DNA from: Anaerobacillus isosaccharinicus
Lineage (GTDB): Bacteria > Bacillota > Bacilli > Bacillales > Anaerobacillaceae
Length of the DNA stretch: 64,000 nt
Reading direction: 5' to 3'
NCBI RefSeq assembly: GCF_001866075.3
Contig: NZ_CP063356.1
Span: 3,276,164 to 3,340,163 of the forward strand
Notes under the pieces: generated by a model
The model's input: the letters and a program-made list of their open reading frames with translations, nothing else
Told to the model about the DNA's origin: nothing
Database searches by the model: none
Made by a program: the position numbers and the translations under genes
Part shown: positions 44,029 through 53,260 of the stretch, piece by piece
How positions within the stretch are numbered: the first letter of the stretch is position 1
Layout: each line of letters starts with the position of its first letter

Positions 44029-45129
44029 TTGCCTAAAACGAAATCAACACCAGACTTTGTTTTAATTATTACAACTCTAGCTTTGCTAACTATTGGAATG
44101 ATCATGGTTTATAGTGCTAGTGCTGTTTGGGCAACATATAAGTTTGATGATGCATTCTTTTTTGCGAAGAGACAATTATTTTTTGCTGGATTAGGAATTG
44201 TCGCTATGTTTACAATTATGAATGTTGATTACTGGGTATGGCGCAAACACTCAAAATTAATTATTATTATTTGTTTTATATTACTAATTGTCGTTTTAAT
44301 CCCTGGAGTCGGTTTAGTAAGAGGCGGAGCTAGAAGTTGGTTAGGTGTTGGGGCCTTTTCAATCCAACCGTCAGAATTTATGAAATTTGCAATGATTGCT
44401 TTTCTAGCTAAATATTTATCTGAAAATCAAAGAAACATCACGAAATTTAAACAAGGTCTACTGCCATCACTTTCGTTAGTATTAGTCGCTTTTGGATTAA
44501 TTATGCTCCAACCAGATCTTGGTACAGGAGCTGTTATGGTAGGAACTTGTGTTGTGATGATTTACGTTTCAGGTGCAAAGTTAAGCCATTTCATGGGATT
44601 GGCCCTACTTGGCTTAGGTGGCCTTGTCGCGCTAATCATTTCGGCCCCCTATCGAATAAAGCGGATTACATCGTTCTTAGACCCTTGGTCTGACCCTTTA
44701 GGAAGTGGATTTCAGATTATTCAGTCGTTATATGCAATTGGGCCTGGTGGTCTAATGGGCTTGGGCTTAGGAGAAAGCCGGCAAAAATTTTTCTATCTTC
44801 CAGAACCCCAGACTGACTTTATTTTCGCAATCCTATCTGAAGAATTAGGATTTATAGGTGGCACATTCGTTATTTTACTATTTAGTATTTTACTATGGCG
44901 AGGAATTCGCGTTGCTTTAGGAGCTCAAGACTTATTTGGAAGTTTACTTGCGATTGGAATAATTGGTATGATTGCCATTCAGGTTATGATTAATATTGGT
45001 GTCGTCATTGGCTTAATGCCAGTAACAGGTATTACCCTTCCATTTTTAAGTTACGGCGGTTCTTCACTAACGCTAATGCTCGTTGCAGTGGGTGTGTTGT
45101 TGAATATAAGTAGGTATTCACGTTATTAA
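44029..45129 (+). CDS. spoVE: SEDS-family protein SpoVE
   Basis: A 366-residue SEDS (RodA/FtsW) glycan polymerase with ten membrane helices, acting with SpoVD in spore cortex synthesis. Family motifs include SIQPSEFMKFAMIAF near 115, LQPDLGTG, GFQIIQSLYAIGPGG near 235 and the C-terminal GVVIGLMPVTGITLPFLSYGGSS. The start is TTG 44029 with GAGGTG upstream; it gives exactly the length of B. subtilis SpoVE. Whether it also serves as the vegetative FtsW cannot be told, because the rest of the genome is not seen. Confidence 0.9.
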   Translation: MPKTKSTPDFVLIITTLALLTIGMIMVYSASAVWATYKFDDAFFFAKRQLFFAGLGIVAMFTIMNVDYWVWRKHSKLIIIICFILLIVVLIPGVGLVRGGARSWLGVGAFSIQPSEFMKFAMIAFLAKYLSENQRNITKFKQGLLPSLSLVLVAFGLIMLQPDLGTGAVMVGTCVVMIYVSGAKLSHFMGLALLGLGGLVALIISAPYRIKRITSFLDPWSDPLGSGFQIIQSLYAIGPGGLMGLGLGESRQKFFYLPEPQTDFIFAILSEELGFIGGTFVILLFSILLWRGIRVALGAQDLFGSLLAIGIIGMIAIQVMINIGVVIGLMPVTGITLPFLSYGGSSLTLMLVAVGVLLNISRYSRY

Positions 45130-45152
45130 TGTAGAATGTAGAACTTGTGAAG
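45128..45152. repeat. Intergenic CTACATTCTACATT repeat, copy 2
   Basis: Reverse complement of copy 1 (20550-20574) with one difference in 25 bases. It begins at the spoVE stop codon. A related run, CCTTCACTATAAACTATAAAC, lies at about 45246-45266 and may be the other end of the same element. Confidence 0.65.
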
Positions 45153-45180
45153 GTATTTTCAAAGATGCTTTAAAAAGGTG

Positions 45181-45214
45181 GATTCCAGACTGGATTTCGG
45201 TCTGGGATTTTTCT
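45181..45214 (+). terminator. Terminator after spoVE
   Basis: A stem ATTCCAGAC / GTCTGGGAT (one G-U pair) with a 9-base loop, followed by TTTTTCTTGTTTT. murG therefore probably has its own promoter in the following 140 bases; I could not identify it with confidence. Confidence 0.78.
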
Positions 45215-45358
45215 TGTTTTGCATCTGTAAGTGTGCCTAGAAAAACCTTCACTATAAACTATAAACTTTTACACTATAAAAGGTGATATTTAGTAGCAAT
45301 TTAAGATATAATGGAGAGATGAAAAGATTTTCCTTTTCAAACGGAGGTGCTTGTATTA

Positions 45359-46450
45359 ATGAAAGTTATCGTTAGTGGGGGCGGTACAGGTGGACATATT
45401 TATCCAGCTTTAGCGCTTATAAAAGAAATTAAAAAAAGAGAACCGAATGCTGAGTTCTTATATATAGGAACAGAAAAAGGATTAGAAAGTACGCTAGTGA
45501 AGCGTGAAGACATCCCATTTAAAACCATTGATATCACTGGATTTAAACGGAAATTTTCCTTAGAAAACGTCAAAACGATCATCCGATTCTTCAAAGGTGT
45601 CTCACGCTCGAAAAAGCTAATTAGAGAATTTGAACCTGATATTGTCATTGGCACAGGTGGCTATGTTTGTGGGCCTGTTGTGTATGCAGCTTCAAAGTTA
45701 AATGTCGCGACAATTGTACATGAACAAAATAGTGTTCCTGGATTAACCAATAAATTTTTGAGTAAATATGTAAATAAGGTTGCGATTTCTTTCAAAGAAG
45801 CTGAATCTTTTTTTCCGAAAGAAAAAGTTGTCCATACTGGTAATCCTAGGGCAACTGAAGCTTCATTAGTAGAAGGTAGAGATCGTTTAACTGATCTTGG
45901 TTTAAATAAAGATAAGAAAACCGTCTTAATTGTTGGTGGAAGTAGAGGAGCTAGACCAATTAATGATGCTTTTTTAGAAGTGTTAGAAGTTGCGGGAAAA
46001 AGAGATTATCAATTTTTATATGTAACTGGCGAAGTTCACTATGATACTGTAATGGCTAAAGTTCAGGAACATGGAAACCCACCAAATATTAAAATAGCTC
46101 CTTTTATTCATAACATGCCAGAAGTGCTTAAAAATGTCCACTTAATAGTGGCCCGTGCGGGAGCAACTACTTTAGCAGAAGTAACAGCTATTGGCCTACC
46201 TAGTATTTTAATACCTAGTCCGTATGTTACAAATAACCATCAGGAAAAAAATGCGAGAGCTTTAAGTGACAATGGTGCAGCTGTTATTAAATTAGAAAAA
46301 GAATTGTCAGGTCCGATTCTTTTGAAAGAAATAGATGCTATTTTACTTAACGAAAAAAAGTGGGAACAGATGCATAAAGATACGTTAAAACTAGGCATGC
46401 CTGAATCAGGAAAATTGTTATATGAGCTTATAAAGCAACTTATTAAATAA
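45359..46450 (+). CDS. murG: UDP-GlcNAc transferase MurG
   Basis: A 363-residue GT-B glycosyltransferase on the inner face of the membrane that converts lipid I to lipid II. The N-terminus [20 protein letters not shown] has the glycine loop, [13 protein letters not shown] lies near 125, and the UDP-GlcNAc-binding region [28 protein letters not shown] near 260. ATG 45359 is set by ACGGAGGTG; the GTG at 45347 lies inside that site. Confidence 0.97.
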   Translation: MKVIVSGGGTGGHIYPALALIKEIKKREPNAEFLYIGTEKGLESTLVKREDIPFKTIDITGFKRKFSLENVKTIIRFFKGVSRSKKLIREFEPDIVIGTGGYVCGPVVYAASKLNVATIVHEQNSVPGLTNKFLSKYVNKVAISFKEAESFFPKEKVVHTGNPRATEASLVEGRDRLTDLGLNKDKKTVLIVGGSRGARPINDAFLEVLEVAGKRDYQFLYVTGEVHYDTVMAKVQEHGNPPNIKIAPFIHNMPEVLKNVHLIVARAGATTLAEVTAIGLPSILIPSPYVTNNHQEKNARALSDNGAAVIKLEKELSGPILLKEIDAILLNEKKWEQMHKDTLKLGMPESGKLLYELIKQLIK

Positions 46451-46469
46451 AATTTTTTGGAGGGTTTTT

Positions 46470-47378
46470 ATGGATCGACTTGTCAAAAGACTACAAGAAG
46501 CAAATGTAGGCCAATTGAAGGAAAATGAACCTTTGGCTAATCACACAACATGGAAAATTGGCGGTCCGGCACGGCTATTAGTCATTCCAAAAGATATTGA
46601 ATGTTTAATTACTACCCTTGTCATTACAAATGAAAGTAATGTTCCTGCATTTATCATCGGGCGTGGATCTAACCTTTTGATTTCAGATGAAGGGATAGAA
46701 GGGGTAGTAGTTAAAATTACTGATTGCTTAGATCATCTCGAAGTAAATGGTAAAGAAGTTCTTGTCGGTGCAGGTTATTCCTTAATTAAACTAGCAACAA
46801 TTTTAAGTAAGCAAGGATTATCTGGTTTAGAGTTTGCAGGAGGAATACCAGGTTCAGTAGGTGGGGCAGTCTTCATGAATGCAGGTGCGCATAAATCGGA
46901 TATTTCAAAGATCCTGAAAAAGGCTAGAGTTCTTTATCCCGATGGTACGGAGAAATGGTATAATAACGAAGAGATGGAGTTTTCTTATAGAACTTCAAGG
47001 TTGCAAAAAGATCAGGGGATATGCCTAGAGGCAGTCTTTGGTCTAGAAAAAGGAAACAGAGAAGAGATTGTTGCTGAAATTCAAAAAAATAAACAATATC
47101 GTAAGACAACTCAACCTTGGGACTATCCATGTTGTGGAAGTGTTTTTCGTAACCCACCTGGACACCATGCAGGAAAGTTAATCGAAGATGCCGGATTAAA
47201 GGGCTACACAATTGGTGGTGCTCAAGTGTCTACCATGCATGCCAATTTTATTGTGAATGTTGGTGGTGCAAAAGCTAGTGATGTACTGAATTTGATTGAC
47301 TATATTAAAGCTGAAGTATATCGAAAGTATAACGTTGAAATGGAAACAGAAGTTGAGATGGTTGGAAACAAACAATAA
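46470..47378 (+). CDS. murB: UDP-N-acetylenolpyruvoylglucosamine reductase MurB
   Basis: A 302-residue flavoenzyme (type IIa) that reduces the enolpyruvyl group to form UDP-MurNAc. The FAD-binding region has [13 protein letters not shown] (about 66-78) and [25 protein letters not shown] near 117-141. The catalytic serine is in CCGSVFRNP and the C-terminal glutamate region is [14 protein letters not shown]. It starts at ATG 46470 with GGAGGG upstream, 19 bases after murG. Confidence 0.97.
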   Translation: MDRLVKRLQEANVGQLKENEPLANHTTWKIGGPARLLVIPKDIECLITTLVITNESNVPAFIIGRGSNLLISDEGIEGVVVKITDCLDHLEVNGKEVLVGAGYSLIKLATILSKQGLSGLEFAGGIPGSVGGAVFMNAGAHKSDISKILKKARVLYPDGTEKWYNNEEMEFSYRTSRLQKDQGICLEAVFGLEKGNREEIVAEIQKNKQYRKTTQPWDYPCCGSVFRNPPGHHAGKLIEDAGLKGYTIGGAQVSTMHANFIVNVGGAKASDVLNLIDYIKAEVYRKYNVEMETEVEMVGNKQ

Positions 47379-47429
47379 ATGTAAAAATCTTCTTTTTTAT
47401 GGTACAGTAATAGATACAATGCTTTTTAG

Positions 47430-47460
47430 AAACGGCATATTCAACGTATGCCGTTTTCCG
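47430..47460 (+). terminator. Terminator after murB
   Basis: A perfect 10-bp stem (AAACGGCATA / TATGCCGTTT) with a 7-base loop and a short T-rich tail. The remaining 200 bases up to divIB are AT-rich. A sigma-A-like TTGATT lies near 47617, without a convincing -10. Confidence 0.8.
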
Positions 47461-47680
47461 AGTTTTTAATAGTACTTGTATAAAAAATAGACAGAAGCTA
47501 AGATAAGAATATATTGTTGTTATGTTATGTATAGTGGCAAACCAAATTTTTTTTTCTGGTTGTCATAGTTTAATTAAGTCTTGGACTTTAGCTAGGATGA
47601 GAAAGGTTCAATTTTTTGATTAAGGGACTTCAGTCTCATTTATTATACTTAAACATAGCATACAATGGAGGAAGATTGTT

Positions 47681-48463
47681 ATGGATCAAAAAAAGGTGAT
47701 ACCCCTTGAAGATCGCATTCCTAAGCTTAGAATTCAAAGAAAACAGCGATCAAATAGACGTCTAATTTTCTATTTGTCATTCTTTTTTCTTTTATTATTA
47801 ACGGTTGTTTATTTTCAATCACCTTTGAGCGATGTTAAGGAAATTCAAATTGAAGGTAATCGTTACGTATCTGATGAGAGAATAATAACTGTTAGTGGGC
47901 TTAATGAAAGGACAAGCTTTTTTGGGGTTAATAAACAGTTAATCGAAGTTGAATTAACTTCTCTATTTGAAATCAATAAAGTTAATATAGAGCGGATTTT
48001 TCCGAATACGGTCAAAATAACAATTAAAGAATTTTCAAGAGTAGCCTATTTAGTCGTTGATGGAAAGAATTATCCTATTTTAGAAACAGGGCAAATTTTA
48101 GATGAAGAAGGGTCTATCAAACGCTTTCCAACAGACGCACCGTTGTTGATTGGTTGGAGTACAGATGAAGAACTGGCTGAAATGGCAGCAGAGTTAAGTA
48201 ATCTTCCTGAGAGTATCATTCATCGGATCTCAGAAATTTACTTTACACCTGTTGACGAAGATCCTTTAAGAATAACCCTTTTTATGAATGATGGTTTTGA
48301 GGTGAGTTCGACAATTCGTCATTTTTCGCAAAAAATAGCTCCATATCCAGCAATCGTTGACGAATTAGATCCGAATATAAAAGGGATTATCCATATGAAA
48401 ATGAATCCTTATTTCGAACAATTTGATAATGAGGAGGAAGAAGAAATTGAAAGTGAAGGGTAA
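47681..48463 (+). CDS. divIB: Cell division protein DivIB (FtsQ)
   Basis: A 260-residue bitopic division protein. Cytoplasmic residues 1-27 are basic, one membrane helix spans about 28-45, then comes a POTRA domain (VKEIQIEGNRYVSDERIITVSGL ... NTVKITIKEF), a beta domain, and an acidic C-terminal tail (QFDNEEEEEIE). It forms a complex with FtsL and DivIC that regulates the septal synthase. The next gene starts within its last codons. Confidence 0.92.
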   Translation: MDQKKVIPLEDRIPKLRIQRKQRSNRRLIFYLSFFFLLLLTVVYFQSPLSDVKEIQIEGNRYVSDERIITVSGLNERTSFFGVNKQLIEVELTSLFEINKVNIERIFPNTVKITIKEFSRVAYLVVDGKNYPILETGQILDEEGSIKRFPTDAPLLIGWSTDEELAEMAAELSNLPESIIHRISEIYFTPVDEDPLRITLFMNDGFEVSSTIRHFSQKIAPYPAIVDELDPNIKGIIHMKMNPYFEQFDNEEEEEIESEG

Positions 48464-49148
48464 CCATGTTATTCTCTCAGTTATTTTGATTATTACTGGT
48501 TTTATTGTTGCATTATCTTATCAATTTGCTAATGAAACTCCTAACAGTCAATTGATTACAGAGAGACAATGGAAGAAAGAAGATGAATTAAGGAACCAGG
48601 TTTTGTTTGAACAGTCAGTAAATCGAAACTTAGCAGAAGAATTACGGGCGATTCAAGCAGAAATTACGGCAATAGAGGAAGAAATAGCCTTTCAAGAACG
48701 AACTTATTTTAACTTAGTCGAAGACCTTGATAGACTCCGGATGGTAACAGGGGCTGTAGGTGTAAAAGGACCAGGTATTGAAGTTACTTTGACAGATGCA
48801 CATTATGTTCCAGATGGGGAAAATCCTAATTTTTATATTGTTCATGAATTTCATATTCAGACAGTAATTCATGAATTGTTAGTCACACAAGCTGAAGCAA
48901 TTGCTATTAACGGACAAAGAATTTCACACCGTTCTTATATACAGTGCGTTGGTCCTGTTATTCGTATTGATGGGAATACGTCTTTTGCCCCTTTTGTTAT
49001 TACTGCCATTGGTGATGCGGCTAAGCTTCATGATTCACTGCATTTGCCAGGTGGTGTGAGGGATCAACTACTCTCTGACCAAATAGAAGTGAAAATTGAG
49101 AAGAAGGATTTAATTATCATGGATCCTTACCTATCAGAGAGAGGGTGA
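48447..49148 (+). CDS. ylxW: DUF881 family protein YlxW
   Basis: A 233-residue membrane-anchored protein: a helix at about 7-25, a long coiled coil (about 45-95), and a C-terminal DUF881 domain with GVKGPGIEVTLTDA and the paired strands AIAINGQRISHRSYIQCVGPVIRIDG. The function is unknown. TTG 48447 is the start, with GAGGAGG upstream inside divIB, so the genes overlap by 17 bases. Its neighbour ylxX is a paralogue. Confidence 0.88.
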   Translation: MKVKGNHVILSVILIITGFIVALSYQFANETPNSQLITERQWKKEDELRNQVLFEQSVNRNLAEELRAIQAEITAIEEEIAFQERTYFNLVEDLDRLRMVTGAVGVKGPGIEVTLTDAHYVPDGENPNFYIVHEFHIQTVIHELLVTQAEAIAINGQRISHRSYIQCVGPVIRIDGNTSFAPFVITAIGDAAKLHDSLHLPGGVRDQLLSDQIEVKIEKKDLIIMDPYLSERG

Positions 49149-49153
49149 GACTA

Positions 49154-49846
49154 GTGAAGGATCGAATGATTATTTTTGCAATTGTTACGACGATTATAGG
49201 TTTTATGATTGCAATTCAGTTTAAAACGACGAAAGAGCCAGTTGTAAGAGATACACGTGACATTTTGCAATTAAGGCAAGATTTACGTGTAGAAAAAGAA
49301 AGGCAACAAGAATTAAATCAAGAAATTGAAAAACAATTTTTATTGTTAAGTCAACTTCAAGAACAAGAAAATATTGAAGATGTAATGATTGATGCATTGA
49401 ATGATTTAAAAGAAAGATCAGGATTAACTCCGGTAAGTGGAGAAGGGATTATCCTTGAAATTAAACCGATGTACACTGACTATGGGTTTATTCCTCAAAC
49501 GGTTCCGCCCCATTTATTAAGGATTTTAATAAATGAGCTTAACATTTATAATGCGCGAGATATTGCGATTGGAAACCAACGAATTATTTCTACATCAGCC
49601 ATTCGGGACGTTAACGGGGTCACCCATGTAAACGCCAGAAGAATACCAAATTTACCATTAAGAGTAAAGGTACTTGCAAATGATGCGGAAAAACTTCATC
49701 ATGAAATGATCGTTTCACAGTCTGTAGAATACTTTGCGATTGAAAATTTAAGCTTAACATCAACACCAATTAATTTCACAACATTACCTGGGTATGATCA
49801 ATCTCTACGGGTTCGATATTTACAGCCGATAAAGGAGGAATCTTAA
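49154..49846 (+). CDS. ylxX: DUF881 family protein YlxX
   Basis: A 230-residue paralogue of the preceding protein: one membrane helix near the N-terminus, a coiled coil (residues about 35-70), and a DUF881 domain with GLTPVSGEGIILEIKP and ARDIAIGNQRIISTSAIRDVNGVTHVNAR. Function unknown. Two GTG starts are possible, 49145 and 49154; the GAGAGGG site directly touching 49145 favours 49154. It runs to one base before sbp. Confidence 0.87.
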   Translation: MKDRMIIFAIVTTIIGFMIAIQFKTTKEPVVRDTRDILQLRQDLRVEKERQQELNQEIEKQFLLLSQLQEQENIEDVMIDALNDLKERSGLTPVSGEGIILEIKPMYTDYGFIPQTVPPHLLRILINELNIYNARDIAIGNQRIISTSAIRDVNGVTHVNARRIPNLPLRVKVLANDAEKLHHEMIVSQSVEYFAIENLSLTSTPINFTTLPGYDQSLRVRYLQPIKEES

Positions 49847-50209
49847 ATGTGGTTGCCATTTATTGGGCTACTTATAGGTCTTCTCCTAGGATTTTGGACT
49901 GAGTTTAGAATACCAGATGCTTACACAAGCTATTTATCGATTGCTGTTTTAGCTGCACTTGATACATTATTTGGGGGAATTAGAGCACACTTACAAAATA
50001 CATTTGAAGAGAATGTATTTGTTACTGGTTTTTTCTCAAATATTCTTTTAGCTGCAAGTTTAGCTTTTCTAGGTGTCCATCTTGGTGTAGACTTATATTT
50101 AGCTGCAATTTTTGCCTTTGGAGTTCGTTTGTTTAATAACATTGCTGTAATTAGACGAATTCTGCTATCAAAATGGGCAGCAAGACAAGAAAAAGAAAAT
50201 GAAGTATAA
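49847..50209 (+). CDS. sbp: Small basic protein Sbp (DUF1290)
   Basis: A 120-residue membrane protein with about three hydrophobic segments and the conserved LGFWTEFRIPDAYTSYLSIAVLAALDTLFGGIRAHL. It lies before ftsA in many bacilli; its function is unknown. AAAGGAGG is 8 bases before ATG 49847. It ends the divIB-ylxW-ylxX-sbp run. Confidence 0.92.
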   Translation: MWLPFIGLLIGLLLGFWTEFRIPDAYTSYLSIAVLAALDTLFGGIRAHLQNTFEENVFVTGFFSNILLAASLAFLGVHLGVDLYLAAIFAFGVRLFNNIAVIRRILLSKWAARQEKENEV

Positions 50210-50265
50210 ATACTTTGAGAAATGTAACATTATTTTCAAAAAGTAAAGAATTTTTATGTTTAAAA

Positions 50266-50294
50266 AAAGGAAATGAAGAGTATTTGTTGAATAT
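50266..50294 (+). promoter_or_regulatory. Sigma-H promoter of ftsAZ
   Basis: AAAGGAAAT at 50266-50274 and GTTGAATAT at 50286-50294, separated by 11 bases, both match the sigma-H consensus (RnAGGAwww and RnnGAATww) at every defined position. B. subtilis ftsAZ has a sigma-H promoter that raises FtsZ at the start of sporulation; this is the counterpart. Confidence 0.85.
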
Positions 50295-50447
50295 TAACTT
50301 ATTAGTGAGAAAAAGCAGTCTCTTTAGCAAATAGATGATTTTCTGCTGCAAGAGGTCATTATGACTTTTCTTTATATTGTAACAAAATACTTTTCTTTTT
50401 CTAATATTTACTAAAGATTAGCTTCGGATATTAAGGTAATATTGAAT

Positions 50448-50453
50448 TATAAT
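50448..50453 (+). promoter_or_regulatory. Possible vegetative -10 of ftsAZ
   Basis: A perfect TATAAT 35 bases before the ftsA start codon. The sequence 17 bases upstream (CGGATA) is not a good -35, so the assignment is tentative. Confidence 0.42.
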
Positions 50454-50487
50454 AGACAAGCTTATTTATTGAAGGAGGTGCCAAAGA

Positions 50488-51768
50488 ATGAACAACAAGG
50501 AGACTTACGTTAGTTTAGACATCGGTACATCCAATGTTCGAGTAATCATTGGAGATATTGCTAATGGATCTTTAAATATCATTGGTGTGGGGAATTCCAA
50601 AGCTGAAGGAATCAAGAAAGGTTCTATTGTTGATATTGATGAAACAGTTCGTTCAATTAGACGAGCAGTTGAACAAGCTGAGAGAATGATTGGCATGTCA
50701 ATAAAAAATGTGATTGTTGGTGTATCAGGCAACCATATTCAGCTCCAACCATGCCACGGTGTTGTGGCAGTATCAAGCCCTGATCGTGAAATTGGGGAAG
50801 AAGATATTAGAAGAGTGATTGATGCTGCGCAAGTATTTTCGCTTCCACCTGAACGTGAAATCATTGATGTTATTCCTAAGCAATTTATTGTAGATGGTCT
50901 AGACGAGATAACCGACCCAAGAGGGATGATAGGTGTCCGACTAGAAATGGAAGGAACAATTATTACGGGTTCCAAAACAATTTTACATAACTTACTACGC
51001 TGTGTAGAAAGAGCAGGGTTAAATATAGCAGATATTTGTTTACAACCTTTAGCGGCGGGTTCTGTTGCCATATCAAAAGATGAAAAAAGTTTAGGAGTTG
51101 CCCTTGTAGATATAGGGGGTGGCTCAATGACTATTTCAATTTTTGAGCAAGGCACTTTACAAACTACATCAGTAATTCCAGTTGGTGGCGACCATATAAC
51201 AAATGATATTGCCATTGGACTTAGAATTTCTACAGAAGAAGCTGAAAGAGTAAAAACCAAATATGGACATGCTCATATTGAACTGGCTTCAAAAGATGAA
51301 ACTTTTAAAGTGGGTAAAATTGGAAGTGAGTTAAAGGAAGAGTTTTCTCAATATGAACTCTCTTATATTATTGAACCTAGATTAGCCGAAATGTTACAGT
51401 TAGTAGAAAATGAGATTTATAGACTTGGGTATCAAGATTTACCAGGTGGGTATGTGTTGACTGGCGGTACGGTCAAAATACCTGGGTTACTCGAGTTAGC
51501 AAGGGAAATTCTTCAAAATAATGTTAGGGTTGCTATTCCTGATTATATTGGAGTACGTGAGCCACAATACACCACTGGAGTTGGCTTAATACAATTTGCC
51601 CACCGCAATGGTAAAATTCAAGGCAAAGAAGTTGCTGCAACTCTAGGGACAATTCAACATGAAGAAAATCATGATCGAAGAGAAATTCCTTCAAAAAAGA
51701 AGGAAGGCTCACAAGGAAAAGCAGTTAAGAAGAAAGTATCAAATTGGTTTAAAGTGTTTTTTGAGTAG
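50488..51768 (+). CDS. ftsA: Cell division protein FtsA
   Basis: A 426-residue actin-like ATPase that anchors FtsZ filaments to the membrane. It begins YVSLDIGTSNVRVIIGDI (phosphate 1 loop), continues with the 1C domain around VIDAAQVFSLPPEREIIDVIP, phosphate 2 in GVALVDIGGGSMTISIF near 205, and the adenosine loop GYVLTGGTVKIPGL near 325. A lysine-rich linker leads to the amphipathic C-terminal helix KVSNWFKVFFE. AAGGAGGTG precedes ATG 50488. Confidence 0.97.
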   Translation: MNNKETYVSLDIGTSNVRVIIGDIANGSLNIIGVGNSKAEGIKKGSIVDIDETVRSIRRAVEQAERMIGMSIKNVIVGVSGNHIQLQPCHGVVAVSSPDREIGEEDIRRVIDAAQVFSLPPEREIIDVIPKQFIVDGLDEITDPRGMIGVRLEMEGTIITGSKTILHNLLRCVERAGLNIADICLQPLAAGSVAISKDEKSLGVALVDIGGGSMTISIFEQGTLQTTSVIPVGGDHITNDIAIGLRISTEEAERVKTKYGHAHIELASKDETFKVGKIGSELKEEFSQYELSYIIEPRLAEMLQLVENEIYRLGYQDLPGGYVLTGGTVKIPGLLELAREILQNNVRVAIPDYIGVREPQYTTGVGLIQFAHRNGKIQGKEVAATLGTIQHEENHDRREIPSKKKEGSQGKAVKKKVSNWFKVFFE

Positions 51769-51784
51769 CAATAGTGAATGAGTT

Positions 51785-51842
51785 TGTTCAAAATGGGATA
51801 GACGAAGAAATTCGTAGTTTCAACTACTAAATCTTTTGAACA
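51785..51842. repeat. Inverted repeat between ftsA and ftsZ
   Basis: TGTTCAAAA at 51785-51793 pairs with TTTTGAACA at 51834-51842. A smaller palindrome (ACGAA GAAA TTCGT) lies between. The arm shares TTGTTCAAAA with the insertion before spoIIGA. It could tune ftsZ expression relative to ftsA. Confidence 0.55.
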
Positions 51843-51891
51843 GCATCTTACCGGAATTTATGTCGAGACACGATCGATTGGGGGACCTTAT

Positions 51892-53031
51892 ATGTTAGAG
51901 TTTGAAATGGATATGGACCAGTTAGCAAAAATTAAAGTTATTGGTGTTGGTGGCGGTGGAAGTAACGCTGTTAACAGAATGATTGAAAATGGTCTTCAAG
52001 GTGTAGAATTTATTGCAGTAAATACAGATGCTCAAGCCCTACATTTATCAAAGGCTGAGCACAAGCTACAATTAGGTGGAAAACTGACACGTGGATTAGG
52101 TGCAGGAGCTAATCCTGAAGTTGGTAAAAAGGCTGCTGAAGAGAGCCGTGAGCATTTAGAAGGTATTTTAGCTGGAGCTGACATGGTGTTCATCACTGCT
52201 GGAATGGGTGGTGGAACTGGTACAGGTGCTGCACCGGTAATTGCAGAAATTGCAAAAGATATTGGTGCCTTAACAGTAGGAGTAGTTACACGTCCTTTTA
52301 CGTTTGAGGGAAGAAAGCGTTCTAGTCAAGCGGCTGGAGGAATCGGAGCGCTAAAAGAGAAAGTAGATACATTAATTGTTATTCCAAATGATCGTTTACT
52401 TGAAATTGTTGATAAAAATACTCCGATGTTAGAAGCATTCCGTGAAGCGGATAATGTTCTAAGACAAGGTGTACAAGGGATTTCCGACTTAATTGCAGTT
52501 CCTGGATTAATCAACCTTGATTTTGCAGATGTAAAGACGATTATGAGTGATAAAGGATCTGCGCTCATGGGAATTGGTGTTGCTACAGGTGAAAACCGTG
52601 CAACAGAAGCTGCTAAAAAGGCAATTTCTAGTCCGTTATTAGAAACTTCAATTGATGGAGCCCAAGGGGTACTTATGAACATTACAGGTGGAACAAACTT
52701 GAGCCTGTATGAAGTCCATGAAGCAGCTGAGATTGTATCTTCAGCATCTGATCAAGAAGTAAATATGATTTTTGGTTCTGTTATTAACGAAAACTTAAAA
52801 GATGAAATAGTTGTTACAGTTATTGCAACGGGTTTTAATGATCAAGAAAACATGAAAGTTTCAAGACCACAAAATCCAGTTAAAGCAGGTGTTGGAAAAA
52901 AACCGGTCATTCAACAACAACACCATGAGGAAAATTCATACACTGAGAGACCGTCACAAGGGCAAGGTCAGCCAGAATCAGTCGATACGCTGGATATCCC
53001 AACCTTTTTAAGAAATCGCCGTAATCGTTAA
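51892..53031 (+). CDS. ftsZ: Cell division protein FtsZ
   Basis: A 379-residue tubulin-like GTPase that forms the division ring. The N-terminal [18 protein letters not shown] binds GTP, the tubulin signature GGGTGTG is at 106-112, and the synergy loop [11 protein letters not shown] near 208. After a variable Q/H-rich linker (about 318-365) comes the conserved C-terminal peptide [13 protein letters not shown] that contacts FtsA and SepF. GGGGG precedes ATG 51892. A terminator follows. Confidence 0.98.
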   Translation: MLEFEMDMDQLAKIKVIGVGGGGSNAVNRMIENGLQGVEFIAVNTDAQALHLSKAEHKLQLGGKLTRGLGAGANPEVGKKAAEESREHLEGILAGADMVFITAGMGGGTGTGAAPVIAEIAKDIGALTVGVVTRPFTFEGRKRSSQAAGGIGALKEKVDTLIVIPNDRLLEIVDKNTPMLEAFREADNVLRQGVQGISDLIAVPGLINLDFADVKTIMSDKGSALMGIGVATGENRATEAAKKAISSPLLETSIDGAQGVLMNITGGTNLSLYEVHEAAEIVSSASDQEVNMIFGSVINENLKDEIVVTVIATGFNDQENMKVSRPQNPVKAGVGKKPVIQQQHHEENSYTERPSQGQGQPESVDTLDIPTFLRNRRNR

Positions 53032-53033
53032 AA

Positions 53034-53095
53034 TAAAAAGACTAACTTATAAGTTGCTCCTTTTTAAAAGGAAACTTAAAGTTGGTCTTTTTTTT
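53034..53095 (+). terminator. Terminator after ftsZ
   Basis: A long hairpin: outer arms AAAAGACTAACTT / AAGTTGGTCTTTT and an inner CCTTTTTAAAAGG, followed by eight T. Confidence 0.88.
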
Positions 53096-53215
53096 GTAGA
53101 AAAATATTAGAGCTTAATCCTTGACATTTATGTATATTATAAAATTTAAGAAATATGAAGAGACGACAATTTAAGTGCAAAAAACTGAAAATTTCTTCGT
53201 TTCTATCGGCATAAA

Positions 53216-53249
53216 CTGACAGACTTATAAATACGATGTGATATATACT
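53216..53249 (+). promoter_or_regulatory. spoIIG-type Spo0A-dependent promoter (22-bp spacer)
   Basis: CTGACA at 53216-53221 and TATACT at 53244-53249 are separated by exactly 22 bases. The B. subtilis spoIIG promoter has the same unusual 22-base spacing and is used by sigma-A only with Spo0A bound over the -35. Possible degenerate 0A boxes lie at GACGACAA (about 53162) and TTCGTTT (about 53197); these are uncertain. Confidence 0.72.
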
Positions 53250-53260
53250 AGTTTCAAATT

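Noticed and set aside
47659-47666. CATACAAT, a perfect sigma-E -10, just before divIB
   Set aside because: It lies only 15 bases before the ATG and directly abuts the GGAGG site, so the transcript would lose its ribosome-binding site; no good -35 at 13-14 bases.
50739-51260. 173-codon minus-strand frame inside ftsA
   Set aside because: Antisense shadow of ftsA with a Ser/Pro/Ile-rich translation typical of reversed coding sequence; no ribosome-binding site.
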